A DNA stretch of 64,000 nucleotides from Fidelibacterota bacterium. GTDB taxonomy: Bacteria; Pseudomonadota; Alphaproteobacteria; Rhodospirillales; Rhodospirillaceae. Each line of letters starts with the position of its first letter. The stretch's first letter is position 1. The stretch spans positions 1 through 64,000 of the forward strand of contig CANJLF010000010.1 of assembly GCA_947475295.1 (NCBI GenBank), read 5' to 3'. Below the pieces are notes generated by a model. The model was given only the letters and a program-made list of their open reading frames with translations. It was not told the DNA's origin and did not search any database. Of the stretch, positions 53,912 to 62,148 are shown piece after piece. Both the position numbers and the translations under genes were made by a program.

Positions 53912-54971
53912 GCTTGGGACTAAGCCTGGCCGCGAGATTTCCTACGCCGACGCGCTGTACGAGGCGGTGGCGAGCGAGATGGATATCGATCCGTCGGTCT
54001 TTGTCTTTGGATTGGGTGTTGACGATCCCAAGGGGATGTACGGCACCACCAAGGACCTCCATGTCCGCTTTGGCGCCGACCGCAATTTTGACACGCCTCT
54101 GTCCGAGGACGCCATGACCGGCGTCGCCATTGGCGCAGCCATCGCTGGCATGCGGCCTATTCATGTGCATCAGCGGTTTGATTTCCTGCTGCTCTGCATG
54201 AACCAGTTGGTCAACCTTGCGGCAAAATCGAGTTATATGTTCGCCGGTGCCGTCAGCGTTCCGATCGTCGTGCGCAGTATTATCGGGCGCAGCTGGGGGC
54301 AGGGCGCGCAGCACAGCCAAGCTCTCCATTCCATGTTTATGCATGTCCCGGGATTAAAAGTGGTGGCTCCCACCACGCCCCACGACGCCAAGGGATGCCT
54401 GATCGCGGCGATCCGCGACAACAATCCGGTGATTTTCGTCGAGCACCGCATGCTTTATGGCAACCGCGGTGTCGTTCCGGAGGAGTCCTACGCCGTGCCT
54501 TTCGGCAAGGCGCGTACGCTGAAGGAAGGTGACGACATCACCATCGTTGCCGTCAGTCACATGGTGGTCGAGGCTTTGCGCGCGGCGTCTCATCTCGAGA
54601 AAGTCGGCGTTCACGCCGAGGTCATTGATCCAGTTTCGCTAAGCCCGCTCGATATCGATACCATTATTCAGTCGTCGGCAAAGACTGGACGGCTTTTGAT
54701 TGTCGATAACGCCTGGACGGCCTGCGGCGCATCGGCGGAGATCGTGGCCCAAGTCGTCGAACATTTCCAGCAGACCCGGGCGATCCAGGTGAGGCGCATG
54801 GGCTTCGCGCCGGTGCCGTGTCCGACAACCAAGCCGCTGGAGAACTTGTTCTACCCCAATGCGCGGACGATCGCGGCTAAGGCCTATGACATGGTCAAAG
54901 GCGCCGACCAGCATTGGCTGCCGGAAGGGCCAGAAGCCAAAGAAATTCTGGAATTCAAAGGCCCGTTCTAA
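53895..54971 (+). CDS. Thiamine-diphosphate dehydrogenase E1 component, beta subunit
   Basis: This 358-residue transketolase-like beta subunit has REISYADALYEAVASEM, SEDAMTGVAIGAAIAGMRPI near residue 75 (with the ThDP-activating Glu in the related family), GQGAQHSQALHSMFMHVPGLKVVAPTT and the transketolase C-terminal domain LLIVDNAWTACGASAEI. It overlaps the alpha gene by 17 bases; ATG 53904 is an alternative start. It would form an alpha2beta2 tetramer with its neighbour. No E2 or E3 gene is nearby. Confidence 0.87.
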   Translation: MFTMTKLGTKPGREISYADALYEAVASEMDIDPSVFVFGLGVDDPKGMYGTTKDLHVRFGADRNFDTPLSEDAMTGVAIGAAIAGMRPIHVHQRFDFLLLCMNQLVNLAAKSSYMFAGAVSVPIVVRSIIGRSWGQGAQHSQALHSMFMHVPGLKVVAPTTPHDAKGCLIAAIRDNNPVIFVEHRMLYGNRGVVPEESYAVPFGKARTLKEGDDITIVAVSHMVVEALRAASHLEKVGVHAEVIDPVSLSPLDIDTIIQSSAKTGRLLIVDNAWTACGASAEIVAQVVEHFQQTRAIQVRRMGFAPVPCPTTKPLENLFYPNARTIAAKAYDMVKGADQHWLPEGPEAKEILEFKGPF

Positions 54972-55010
54972 GGGTCTTTCTCACAATGCTGTGTCTAACA
55001 AAGGTATCCT

Positions 55011-56297
55011 ATGGCGAAGCGTGATGAACTTCTGACGGCGGTCGAGCGTAGCATCCGTGCGTACTGCGAAGCCGAGCACGATTTCAAATTCAAGCCCAAT
55101 GACCCCGTGGTTAGGCTGCACGAGCCGACCTTCTCGACCGACGAGATTATGGCGGCGGTCGAGTGTTTGCTGTCGACCCAGGTCACCATGGGCCCCAAGG
55201 TCGTGGCCTTTGAGAAGGAGTTTTGCTCCGAATTCAAATTCGCTCACGGCGTCATGAACAATTCAGGCTCCTCGGCCAATCTTCTCGCCGTGGCCGCGTT
55301 GGCAAACCCGGTTGCCAAAGACGGCCTCAAGGCCGGCGATGAAGTCATCGTTCCGGCACTATCCTGGTCGACAACGGTTTGGCCGTTGATCCAGCTCGGC
55401 CTCGTACCTGTCATCGTCGATATGGACCCTGAGACGCTGAACATGGATCCGGAGCAGATCGAGCGCGCCATTGGTCCCAAGACCCGCGGCGTCATGGTGG
55501 TGCACGTTTACGGCAACCCTTGCGACATGGATGCCATCGTCGATATCTGTAAGCGCCGCAACCTGGTGCTGATCGAGGATTGCTGCGAGGCACTGGCGGC
55601 GACTTACGGCGGCAAGGCCGTCGGCACGATCGGCCGCGTCGGCACCTTCAGCTTTTATTTCTCGCACCACATGACCACCCTTGAGGGCGGCATCTGCGTG
55701 ACGGACGACTTCGACCTGGCTGAGCTGATGCGCATTCTGCGCGCCCACGGCTGGGTCCGCGAGACCGAAAACCGCGACGAATACCTGAAGAAATATCCCG
55801 AGTTCGACCCGCGCTTTTTGTTCGTCAATCTCGGCTATAATTTGCGCGCGACCGAGCTTCAAGGCGCCATTGGCTCGGTGCAGTTGCCGAAGCTGGCCGG
55901 TTTCGTCAACACGCGGCGCGAAAACACCGCCGCCTGGAAAAAAGACCTCGCGCGCTACAGCGAATTCCTGGCCTTCCAGAAAGAGACACCGAAGGGCCGC
56001 TCGTCGTGCTTCGGTTTCCCGATGACATTGACCGAGAAGGCGCCGTTCAAGGTGCAGGAGCTTATGGCCTATCTGAACAAAGCCCACATCCAAACGCGCC
56101 CGATCATTGCCGGCAATATGGCCCAGCAGCCGGGCCTTAAGCTTTATGCGCACCGCGTGGTCGGCGATTTGCCCAATGCCAGCTGGATCATGCGCAACGG
56201 CATTACCTTTGGTAATCATCAAGCCGTCGACGCCAAGGCCCGCGACTATGTGAACGGGCAGGTTGCCGAATTCTTCAGGTCCAAGGGCCTGTCATAA
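55011..56297 (+). CDS. DegT-family PLP-dependent sugar 3-dehydratase (RfbH/ColD-like)
   Basis: This 428-residue DegT/DnrJ/EryC1-fold protein has NNSGSSANLLAVAAL near residue 83, LIEDCCEALAATYGGK near residue 187 and FSFYFSHHMTTLEGG near residue 213. In aminotransferases the last block contains the PLP lysine, as in SFHxxKNxxxxEGG. Here it is replaced by His219-His220, the change known in E1 (RfbH; H220) and ColD (H188), which remove a sugar hydroxyl at C3. So this is more likely a 3-dehydratase than an aminotransferase. It follows the E1 pair and precedes a GDP-mannose-4,6-dehydratase homologue, the expected source of its 4-keto-6-deoxy substrate. Confidence 0.8.
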   Translation: MAKRDELLTAVERSIRAYCEAEHDFKFKPNDPVVRLHEPTFSTDEIMAAVECLLSTQVTMGPKVVAFEKEFCSEFKFAHGVMNNSGSSANLLAVAALANPVAKDGLKAGDEVIVPALSWSTTVWPLIQLGLVPVIVDMDPETLNMDPEQIERAIGPKTRGVMVVHVYGNPCDMDAIVDICKRRNLVLIEDCCEALAATYGGKAVGTIGRVGTFSFYFSHHMTTLEGGICVTDDFDLAELMRILRAHGWVRETENRDEYLKKYPEFDPRFLFVNLGYNLRATELQGAIGSVQLPKLAGFVNTRRENTAAWKKDLARYSEFLAFQKETPKGRSSCFGFPMTLTEKAPFKVQELMAYLNKAHIQTRPIIAGNMAQQPGLKLYAHRVVGDLPNASWIMRNGITFGNHQAVDAKARDYVNGQVAEFFRSKGLS

Positions 56298-56321
56298 GGG
56301 ACGCGGGGGGGTTAGACGGGA

Positions 56322-57341
56322 ATGGCCAAACCACGCGCGCTCATTACCGGCATTACCGGCATGGTGGGGTCGCACCTCGCCGAATACCTGATCGCCCATA
56401 CCGATTGGGATGTCTACGGCATGTGCCGGTGGCGCAGCCCGCTCGACAATATCGCCGGCCTTATCCCGCGCGTGAACAAGCGTGATCGCGTTCATCTGGT
56501 ATTCGGTGACTTGCGCGACACCCTCTCGATTATGGATGTCGTCGGCAAGGCCAAGCCAGACTATGTCTTTCATCTCGCGGCACAGAGTTTCCCGAAAACC
56601 AGTTTTGATTCGCCCTTGGACACCTACGACACCAATATCCAAGGCACCTGCCGCGTCCTTGAAGCTATCAAGCAGCACCGGCCTGACGCGATTGTTCATG
56701 TTTGTGCGTCGTCCGAGGTTTTTGGCCGTGTGCCCAAGGAAAAACTGCCGATCGCGGAGGAGTGTTCCTTTCACCCCGCCAGTCCCTATGCCATCTCCAA
56801 GGTCGGCACGGATTTGATAGGTCGCTATTACGCCGAGGCTTACAACATCTGCGCCATGACTACGCGCATGTTCACGCACACCGGACCGCGACGCGGCGAC
56901 GTCTTTGCCGAAAGCAGCTTCGCCAAACAGGTGGCCATGATCGAAGCCGGACTGATCGCGCCCGTCGTTAAGGTCGGTAACCTGAACTCGCTTCGGACCG
57001 TCGCCGACGTGCGCGATGCGGTAAAGGCTTACTACATGCTGGTAACAGTAAAGCCCATCGCCGGAGCCTATTACAATATTGGCGGCACCAGCGTGCGCTC
57101 GATTGGCGAAATCTTGGATTCGCTAATCGCGTTGTCGCCCAAGCGAAAAGATATTCGTGTCGAAGTCGATCCTGAGCGGCTTCGCCCGATTGATGCCGAT
57201 CTGCAGGTTCCGGATACAACAAAATTCACCGCCCATACCGGCTGGCGCCCCGAGATATCTTACGAAACGACCATGGGGGACTTGCTGGAGTATTGGCGGG
57301 AGCGCGTGCGCAACGAGGGCGACCGGTTCATTGTTCGTTAA
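56322..57341 (+). CDS. GDP-mannose 4,6-dehydratase family protein
   Basis: This 339-residue extended SDR has ITGITGMVGSHLAEYL near residue 9, HLAAQSFPKTSFDSP near residue 85, SSEVFGRVPKEKLP near residue 131 and the catalytic SPYAISKVGTDLIGRYY (YxxxK intact). These match GDP-mannose 4,6-dehydratases and their heptose-specific relatives (DmhA, WcbK), which convert GDP-D-glycero-D-manno-heptose to the 4-keto-6-deoxy form. Because GDP-heptose genes follow, a GDP-heptose substrate is the favoured inference, but GDP-mannose is not excluded. RR- and MFTHTGPRRGD blocks are typical. Confidence 0.87.
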   Translation: MAKPRALITGITGMVGSHLAEYLIAHTDWDVYGMCRWRSPLDNIAGLIPRVNKRDRVHLVFGDLRDTLSIMDVVGKAKPDYVFHLAAQSFPKTSFDSPLDTYDTNIQGTCRVLEAIKQHRPDAIVHVCASSEVFGRVPKEKLPIAEECSFHPASPYAISKVGTDLIGRYYAEAYNICAMTTRMFTHTGPRRGDVFAESSFAKQVAMIEAGLIAPVVKVGNLNSLRTVADVRDAVKAYYMLVTVKPIAGAYYNIGGTSVRSIGEILDSLIALSPKRKDIRVEVDPERLRPIDADLQVPDTTKFTAHTGWRPEISYETTMGDLLEYWRERVRNEGDRFIVR

Positions 57342-57396
57342 CGCCGGCATCGTTCACTATCGCGCAGCCGCTTAAGCTGAGCAGAGTAGGAAAAGC

Positions 57397-58452
57397 ATGA
57401 TTATCAGTCGTACGCCGTTCCGCGTTTCGTTCTTCGGCGGAGGCACGGACTATCCGACCTGGTATCGGGAGCACGGCGGCGCCGTGCTCACCACCAGCAT
57501 CAACCGCTATTGCTATATCAGCTGCCGCTTCCTGCCGCCGTTCTTCGACATCAGGAGTCGTATCGTCTGGTCGCAGATCGAGCAGGTCATGAGTAATGAC
57601 GAGATTCAACATCCCGTCGTCCGGTCGGTTCTGCAGTTTATGAATATTTCGGAAGGCGTCGAAATTCACCACGACGGCGATTTGCCGTCTCGTACCGGCC
57701 TAGGATCGTCGTCGGCTTTTACCGTCGGCTTGCTGCACGCACTTCATGCCCTCAAGGGGCTGATGATGTCCAAAATGGATATGGCGCGAGACGCAGTGCA
57801 CGTCGAGCAGGTACTGCTGAAAGAGGCCGTCGGCGTTCAGGACCAGATCGCGACGGCTTTCGGTGGTTTTAACCGCGTCGATATCAATCCCGACGATTCT
57901 TTTGTGGTGCGCCCCCTCATCCTGCCGCCGGGACGCCTCGCCGAACTGCAGTCGCACATTCTGATGTTCTACACGGGCGTTTCCCGGATTTCATCGGAAG
58001 TTGCTAAAGAGCACATCGCCCAGATCCCGCGGAAAACACCGGAGCTGCTTCGCATGCAGGAAATGGTCGATCAGGCCACCGCTATTCTGTCGGACGGTTC
58101 CGACATCAACGATTTTGGCCGGCTCCTGCACGACGCCTGGCAAATTAAACGCACCCTTAGCAGTAAAGTGTCTACCGGCTTTGTCGACGAAATCTATGAC
58201 AAGGCCCGTGCCGCCGGCGCGGTCGGCGGCAAGCTGCTCGGCGCCGGGGGCGGCGGTTTCATGATTTTCTTTGCTCCGCCTGAACGTCATCCGTCGATCG
58301 TCGCCGCCCTTGATAATCTTCTGATGGTGCCGATAGAGTTCGAGCACGGCGGCAGCCAGATCATTTTCTATGACCAGGAACACCACACACAAACCGCTTT
58401 GAAACGCCGTGATTTCGTGCGCTTTGGCGTCAATGGCGACCCTAAGGGTTGA
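57397..58452 (+). CDS. hddA: D-glycero-alpha-D-manno-heptose 7-phosphate kinase (HddA-like GHMP kinase)
   Basis: This 351-residue GHMP kinase starts IISRTPFRVSFFGGGTDYPTW, has the ATP loop LPSRTGLGSSSAFTVGLLHAL near residue 92 and GGKLLGAGGGGFMIFF near residue 275. These are diagnostic for HddA-type heptokinases, which phosphorylate C1 of D-glycero-D-manno-heptose 7-phosphate with alpha stereochemistry on the GDP-heptose route. gmhA and the fused hddC-gmhB lie 3 kb downstream, so the pathway is complete. A fucokinase role is possible but less likely. Confidence 0.85.
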   Translation: MIISRTPFRVSFFGGGTDYPTWYREHGGAVLTTSINRYCYISCRFLPPFFDIRSRIVWSQIEQVMSNDEIQHPVVRSVLQFMNISEGVEIHHDGDLPSRTGLGSSSAFTVGLLHALHALKGLMMSKMDMARDAVHVEQVLLKEAVGVQDQIATAFGGFNRVDINPDDSFVVRPLILPPGRLAELQSHILMFYTGVSRISSEVAKEHIAQIPRKTPELLRMQEMVDQATAILSDGSDINDFGRLLHDAWQIKRTLSSKVSTGFVDEIYDKARAAGAVGGKLLGAGGGGFMIFFAPPERHPSIVAALDNLLMVPIEFEHGGSQIIFYDQEHHTQTALKRRDFVRFGVNGDPKG

Positions 58453-58464
58453 GGAGCAGGCAGC

Positions 58465-59208
58465 GTGACACGCGGCGCTCTCGTCATTACCGGCGCAAGC
58501 CGGGGCATCGGCGCGGCAACCGCAAAGATGGCGGCTGCGGCCGGCTACGCGGTGTGTGTGAACTACAAGGATCGTAAAGCGCCCGCCGAGACGGTGGTTG
58601 CCGCGATCAAAGCGGCCGGCGGCAAGGCCATTGCGGTCCAGGCCGACGTGAGTGACGCGGCATCCGTGACGGCCATGTTCGCCGCCGCCGACCGCGAGCT
58701 TGGCCCCCTGACAGGCCTGGTTAACAATGCCGGCGTAGCGAGCGCGCGAACGCCATTCGGAGACATTTCCCCAGCGGTTTTCAAAGACGTGATGGACGTG
58801 AATGTGCTTGGCAGCTTTCTTTGCGCCCAGGCCGCAGTGGCCCGTATGTCGACAGCCCGCGGCGGGCGCGGCGGCGCGATTGTGAACCTCTCGTCCGTCG
58901 CAGCCAGGACCGGCGGCTTTCGTCTTGCTCACTACGTGGCCGCCAAGGGCGCCATTGTCAGCCTGACAAAGGCGATGGCTTTGGAACTGGCCGAGGTCGG
59001 CGTGCGAGTGAACGCGGTTGCTCCCGGCGTCATCGCGACTGACCAAAACGACCTGAGCGACCCGGAACGCGTCGCCAAGCTCAAAGCAAGCGTCCCCTTG
59101 GGGCGTGCCGGAACACCCGATGAGGTGGCGCACGCCATCATGTATCTGCTGTCCGATGCCGCAAGCTACATCACCGGAACCGTCCTGGAAGTCGCCGGCG
59201 GTCGCTAG
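58465..59208 (+). CDS. SDR family oxidoreductase (glucose-1-dehydrogenase-like)
   Basis: This 247-residue SDR has TGASRGIGAATAKMAAAAGY, NNAGVASAR, NLSSVAARTGG and YVAAKGAIVSL, so the Ser-Tyr-Lys triad is complete; the C-terminal ITGTVLEVAGGR is also typical. It starts at GTG 58465, supported by GAGGAG eight bases upstream, 12 bases after hddA. Close homologues reduce sugar or acyl ketones. Here it may reduce a 4-keto sugar. Confidence 0.87.
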   Translation: MTRGALVITGASRGIGAATAKMAAAAGYAVCVNYKDRKAPAETVVAAIKAAGGKAIAVQADVSDAASVTAMFAAADRELGPLTGLVNNAGVASARTPFGDISPAVFKDVMDVNVLGSFLCAQAAVARMSTARGGRGGAIVNLSSVAARTGGFRLAHYVAAKGAIVSLTKAMALELAEVGVRVNAVAPGVIATDQNDLSDPERVAKLKASVPLGRAGTPDEVAHAIMYLLSDAASYITGTVLEVAGGR

Positions 59209-59216
59209 CTCCTTCT

Positions 59217-60182
59217 TTACTGCGACAATGTCGGCCCAATATGTTTGCGCCACCACGCTATGGTGCGTTGGATGCCTTCATCCAGGCTCGTCTGCGGCGA
59301 CCACCCAAACATCGCTTTGGCCTTGCCGCAATCCAGACTGAGCGTTGTCTTGATGGTGGGCTGACTAAGATCATGCTCAATCCGCAACGTCTTTCCTGAC
59401 GCCGTGACGATCTTGTGAACCAAGTCCTTAATGGACACCGCTTGCCCCGCGCCGACATTGAGAAGGGCGAGGCCGTCTTTCTGCTGATCAATGGCCCGTT
59501 CGCAGAAATTGACGAGATCGTCGACATACAGCAGGTCGCGGGCTTCTTCACCCGTGCCCCACACAACAATGTGATCCTTCGCCGACAGCACTTTGGTGAT
59601 CGTGGCGCCGAAGACGTGACTGCGCTCAAGGTCAAATTTGTCGTGAGGCCCAAATATATTGGTGTGACGAATGATCGTGTATTTCGTCGGACCTATGCGC
59701 GAATAAAATTCGCACATTTTCTCGACATAAAGTTTTGTCCAGCCGACGCCGAAGTAGCGCGGATGAAGCTCCCGGCGCGGATCAAAGGCGTCTTCCGCCT
59801 GGGGCTCCTCCGAGGACTGCAGCATGACCGTGCAGGAAAAAAACAGAACCTGCCCGGTCTTCTTCGTGTGAGCGGCACGAAAGAGCAGCGAGTTCATCAC
59901 CGCGTTGTCGGTCACGTGAATAAAGGGGCGGGTGACAATGTCTTTTGACCCCGATGTGGTGGCGGCCGCCTGAACGACGACGTCGATACCGTCCAAGACC
60001 CGATCCACGTCCGCCGCGTTGGTCAGATCGGCTTGGCGCCAGGTCAAATTGGGGTGATCAAAAACCGGCCGTTTGTTCCAAACCCCGATAACTTCAAAAT
60101 CATCGCGGCGCGCTAGGATTTCGGCGACGTTGCGGCCAATAAAGCCGGTAGCACCGCAAACAAGTATGCGTTTCTTAGCCAT
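59217..60182 (-). CDS. NAD-dependent epimerase/dehydratase (GDP-fucose-synthase-like)
   Basis: This 321-residue extended SDR has ILVCGATGFIGRNVAEIL near residue 6, FFSCTVMLQSSEE, RHTNIFGPHDKFDLERSH, and DLLYVDDLVNF, which resemble GDP-L-fucose synthase. The catalytic segment reads RYFGVGWTKLYVEKMCEFY: a lysine is present, but the tyrosine is seven residues before it instead of four. The same GW(A/T)K arrangement occurs in the epimerase at 38580. It converges with the SDR at 58465. Confidence 0.82.
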   Translation of the reverse strand: MAKKRILVCGATGFIGRNVAEILARRDDFEVIGVWNKRPVFDHPNLTWRQADLTNAADVDRVLDGIDVVVQAAATTSGSKDIVTRPFIHVTDNAVMNSLLFRAAHTKKTGQVLFFSCTVMLQSSEEPQAEDAFDPRRELHPRYFGVGWTKLYVEKMCEFYSRIGPTKYTIIRHTNIFGPHDKFDLERSHVFGATITKVLSAKDHIVVWGTGEEARDLLYVDDLVNFCERAIDQQKDGLALLNVGAGQAVSIKDLVHKIVTASGKTLRIEHDLSQPTIKTTLSLDCGKAKAMFGWSPQTSLDEGIQRTIAWWRKHIGPTLSQ

Positions 60183-60258
60183 TCTCGTTAAACTCGCATT
60201 TATGGTGGTTTAAAAGGGATTTAAGGGCAGGCAGGGGCAGAAAAATGGTAGCAGGATG

Positions 60259-60264
60259 TATAAT
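60259..60264 (+). promoter_or_regulatory. Possible -10 element of TPR/methyltransferase-gmhA transcript
   Basis: A perfect TATAAT hexamer lies 74 bases before the ATG at 60338, in the 155-base gap between divergent genes. No -35 hexamer matches at 16-18 bases upstream. It is the best candidate for the start of the transcript carrying gmhA and the hddC-gmhB fusion. Confidence 0.25.
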
Positions 60265-60337
60265 TTAAAGAAAGGGATAGCGCCCGTCCCACCCTCGCGA
60301 TACGGCATACGTTAGACGATTTCCTTGGAAGGACCCT

Positions 60338-61444
60338 ATGTCACGGCCCCAATCGGCTGAAGCCCACATCGCGCTTGGAAATGCGCACGCCGGACGCGGC
60401 GATGCCACCGCCGCAATAAGTGCATTTCAGGCGGCGCTCAATGCCAAGCCCGCAAGCGGCGAAGCCGCCATGGCTCTCAACAGTATCGCGCGGTGCTACG
60501 CCCATATCGGGCGTTTGAATGAGGCTGTCGACTACGCAACTCAATCTATGTTGGCTGCGGCCAGTACGTCCGCGACGACATATTTGGCGACGCTTCTGTA
60601 TCAAACCGGTCGTCAGGGCGAAGCCGCTAAAATATTCGCGCGGTCCGGCGTTCAGGAGAACGCCAGCCCGACGCTGCTGATGTGTTTTGGACAACTGTTT
60701 ATTCAGTTGGAACAGCGCGAGATGGGCATCGCGGCCTATGATCTTAGTGCTGAACGTCGCCCCCTGCGGACAGTAAAAAACGACGCGCCGCCGGCGGCCT
60801 GGGCCGCAAACTCTCCCTACAGCGTTCAGAACCCCAGCCCGCGATATGCCGAACTTATCGAGCAATACAAAATTCTCCATCAACAGGCGCAGAGCAAGCT
60901 CAGAGGCCAAGGGCAGATGTTCGAGGGGATCGTCGGCTTTGCAATTGTCGCTCCCTATGTGCGGCGGTTCCGGCAAAAGGTCGGCGCCAAAACGATGCTT
61001 GATTACGGCGGTGGCCGGGGCGCGCAATATAAGTTGGGTGAAATCAAATTGGGGTCGGAGACGTTCAGCTCGTCCTTGGCTTATTTGGGCCTGCAAAACG
61101 CGGTATGTTTCGATCCCGGTTTCGACAGCAATGCTCCTGCCGACCAATACGACCTCGTCATATGCGTCGACGCGCTTGAGCACTGCGACAGGCAGGACCT
61201 ACCCTGGATTGTTCGGACGCTGTTTCAGAAGGCGAGCTCAGGCGTATTTGCGAATATTGCGTCATACCCGGCGGGCAAAATTCTGCCCAATGGAGAAAAC
61301 GCGCATTGCACCGTGGAAGACGCCTCGTGGTGGATGGGGTTATTCCGTGCCGTTGCCGATGAATTCCCCGCCGTTCCCTACGAAGTCATTGTCTCCAAGG
61401 ACCTGCAGCAAGCTGACCGTGTGGCTTTCGGGCGCGGGGTGTAG
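60338..61444 (+). CDS. TPR protein with methyltransferase-like domain
   Basis: This 368-residue protein has two to three TPR-like repeats in the first 130 residues (AHIALGNAHAGRGDATAAISAF and ALNSIARCYAHIGRLNEAVDYA) and a C-terminal region with TMLDYGGGRGAQYKLG near residue 219 and DLVICVDALEHCDRQDL near residue 271, resembling the SAM-binding motifs of class I methyltransferases. TPR-methyltransferase fusions occur in surface-polysaccharide clusters. Function is not established. It is probably co-transcribed with gmhA. Confidence 0.75.
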   Translation: MSRPQSAEAHIALGNAHAGRGDATAAISAFQAALNAKPASGEAAMALNSIARCYAHIGRLNEAVDYATQSMLAAASTSATTYLATLLYQTGRQGEAAKIFARSGVQENASPTLLMCFGQLFIQLEQREMGIAAYDLSAERRPLRTVKNDAPPAAWAANSPYSVQNPSPRYAELIEQYKILHQQAQSKLRGQGQMFEGIVGFAIVAPYVRRFRQKVGAKTMLDYGGGRGAQYKLGEIKLGSETFSSSLAYLGLQNAVCFDPGFDSNAPADQYDLVICVDALEHCDRQDLPWIVRTLFQKASSGVFANIASYPAGKILPNGENAHCTVEDASWWMGLFRAVADEFPAVPYEVIVSKDLQQADRVAFGRGV

Positions 61445-61536
61445 GGCTGCTTTCAGTCCCGTGTACGCTGGTGTTTAGACGTCAAATCCATTAGGAACAT
61501 GTGCAGCAAACAGAAATCAGAGGTCGGCGGAGATTT

Positions 61537-62121
61537 ATGAGTTCATCGTCTTCACAGCACAGCGCGGCAATTACCGAAGCCATCAATCAGAATGTCGCGA
61601 ATCTTGAGAACCTCAAGAAACATATCGCAGCGATGACCCAAGCCGCAGATATCATTATCGACGCCCTTAAAGCCGGCCGCGCGATCTATTTTTGCGGCAA
61701 CGGCGGTTCGGCGGCCGATGCTCAACATCTGGCGGCTGAATTGTCCGGCCGATTTCTCAAAAACCGCCGGCCCTTGCCGGGTGTTTCGCTCACGACCAAC
61801 TCCTCGGCCCTGACGGCCATCGGCAATGATTTCGGCTACGATGAGGTGTTCTCGCGGCAGCTGGAAGGTGTCGGCCAGCGCGGTGATGTTCTGGTGTCGT
61901 TGTCGACCAGCGGCAATAGCCCAAACGTTGTTAAGGCCATCGATGTCGCGCGCAAGCTCGGCATGAAGAGTATTGGCCTGACCGGTGAGCGCGGCAGCAA
62001 GCTGTCGGAAATGTGCGATATCTGCCTGCAGGTTCCCTCTGCCGCCACCCCGCGTATTCAAGAGATGCACATTTTGGTTGGGCACATTCTTTGCGAGCTG
62101 GCGGAGAACGCCGTTACGTGA
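61537..62121 (+). CDS. gmhA: Phosphoheptose isomerase
   Basis: This 194-residue SIS-domain enzyme isomerises D-sedoheptulose 7-phosphate to D-glycero-D-manno-heptose 7-phosphate. It has IYFCGNGGSAADAQHLAAELSG near residue 47, the SLTTNSSALTAIGND block and LSTSGNSPNVVKAI, plus the C-terminal IQEMHILVGHILCE with a catalytic Glu and His. Length is typical. ATG at 61537 follows GGAGA; an ORF 12 codons longer exists but lacks a ribosome site. It starts the heptose steps in this cluster. Confidence 0.93.
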   Translation: MSSSSSQHSAAITEAINQNVANLENLKKHIAAMTQAADIIIDALKAGRAIYFCGNGGSAADAQHLAAELSGRFLKNRRPLPGVSLTTNSSALTAIGNDFGYDEVFSRQLEGVGQRGDVLVSLSTSGNSPNVVKAIDVARKLGMKSIGLTGERGSKLSEMCDICLQVPSAATPRIQEMHILVGHILCELAENAVT

Positions 62122-62148
62122 GCGGACCTCGGTAATGAACGCCCGATC

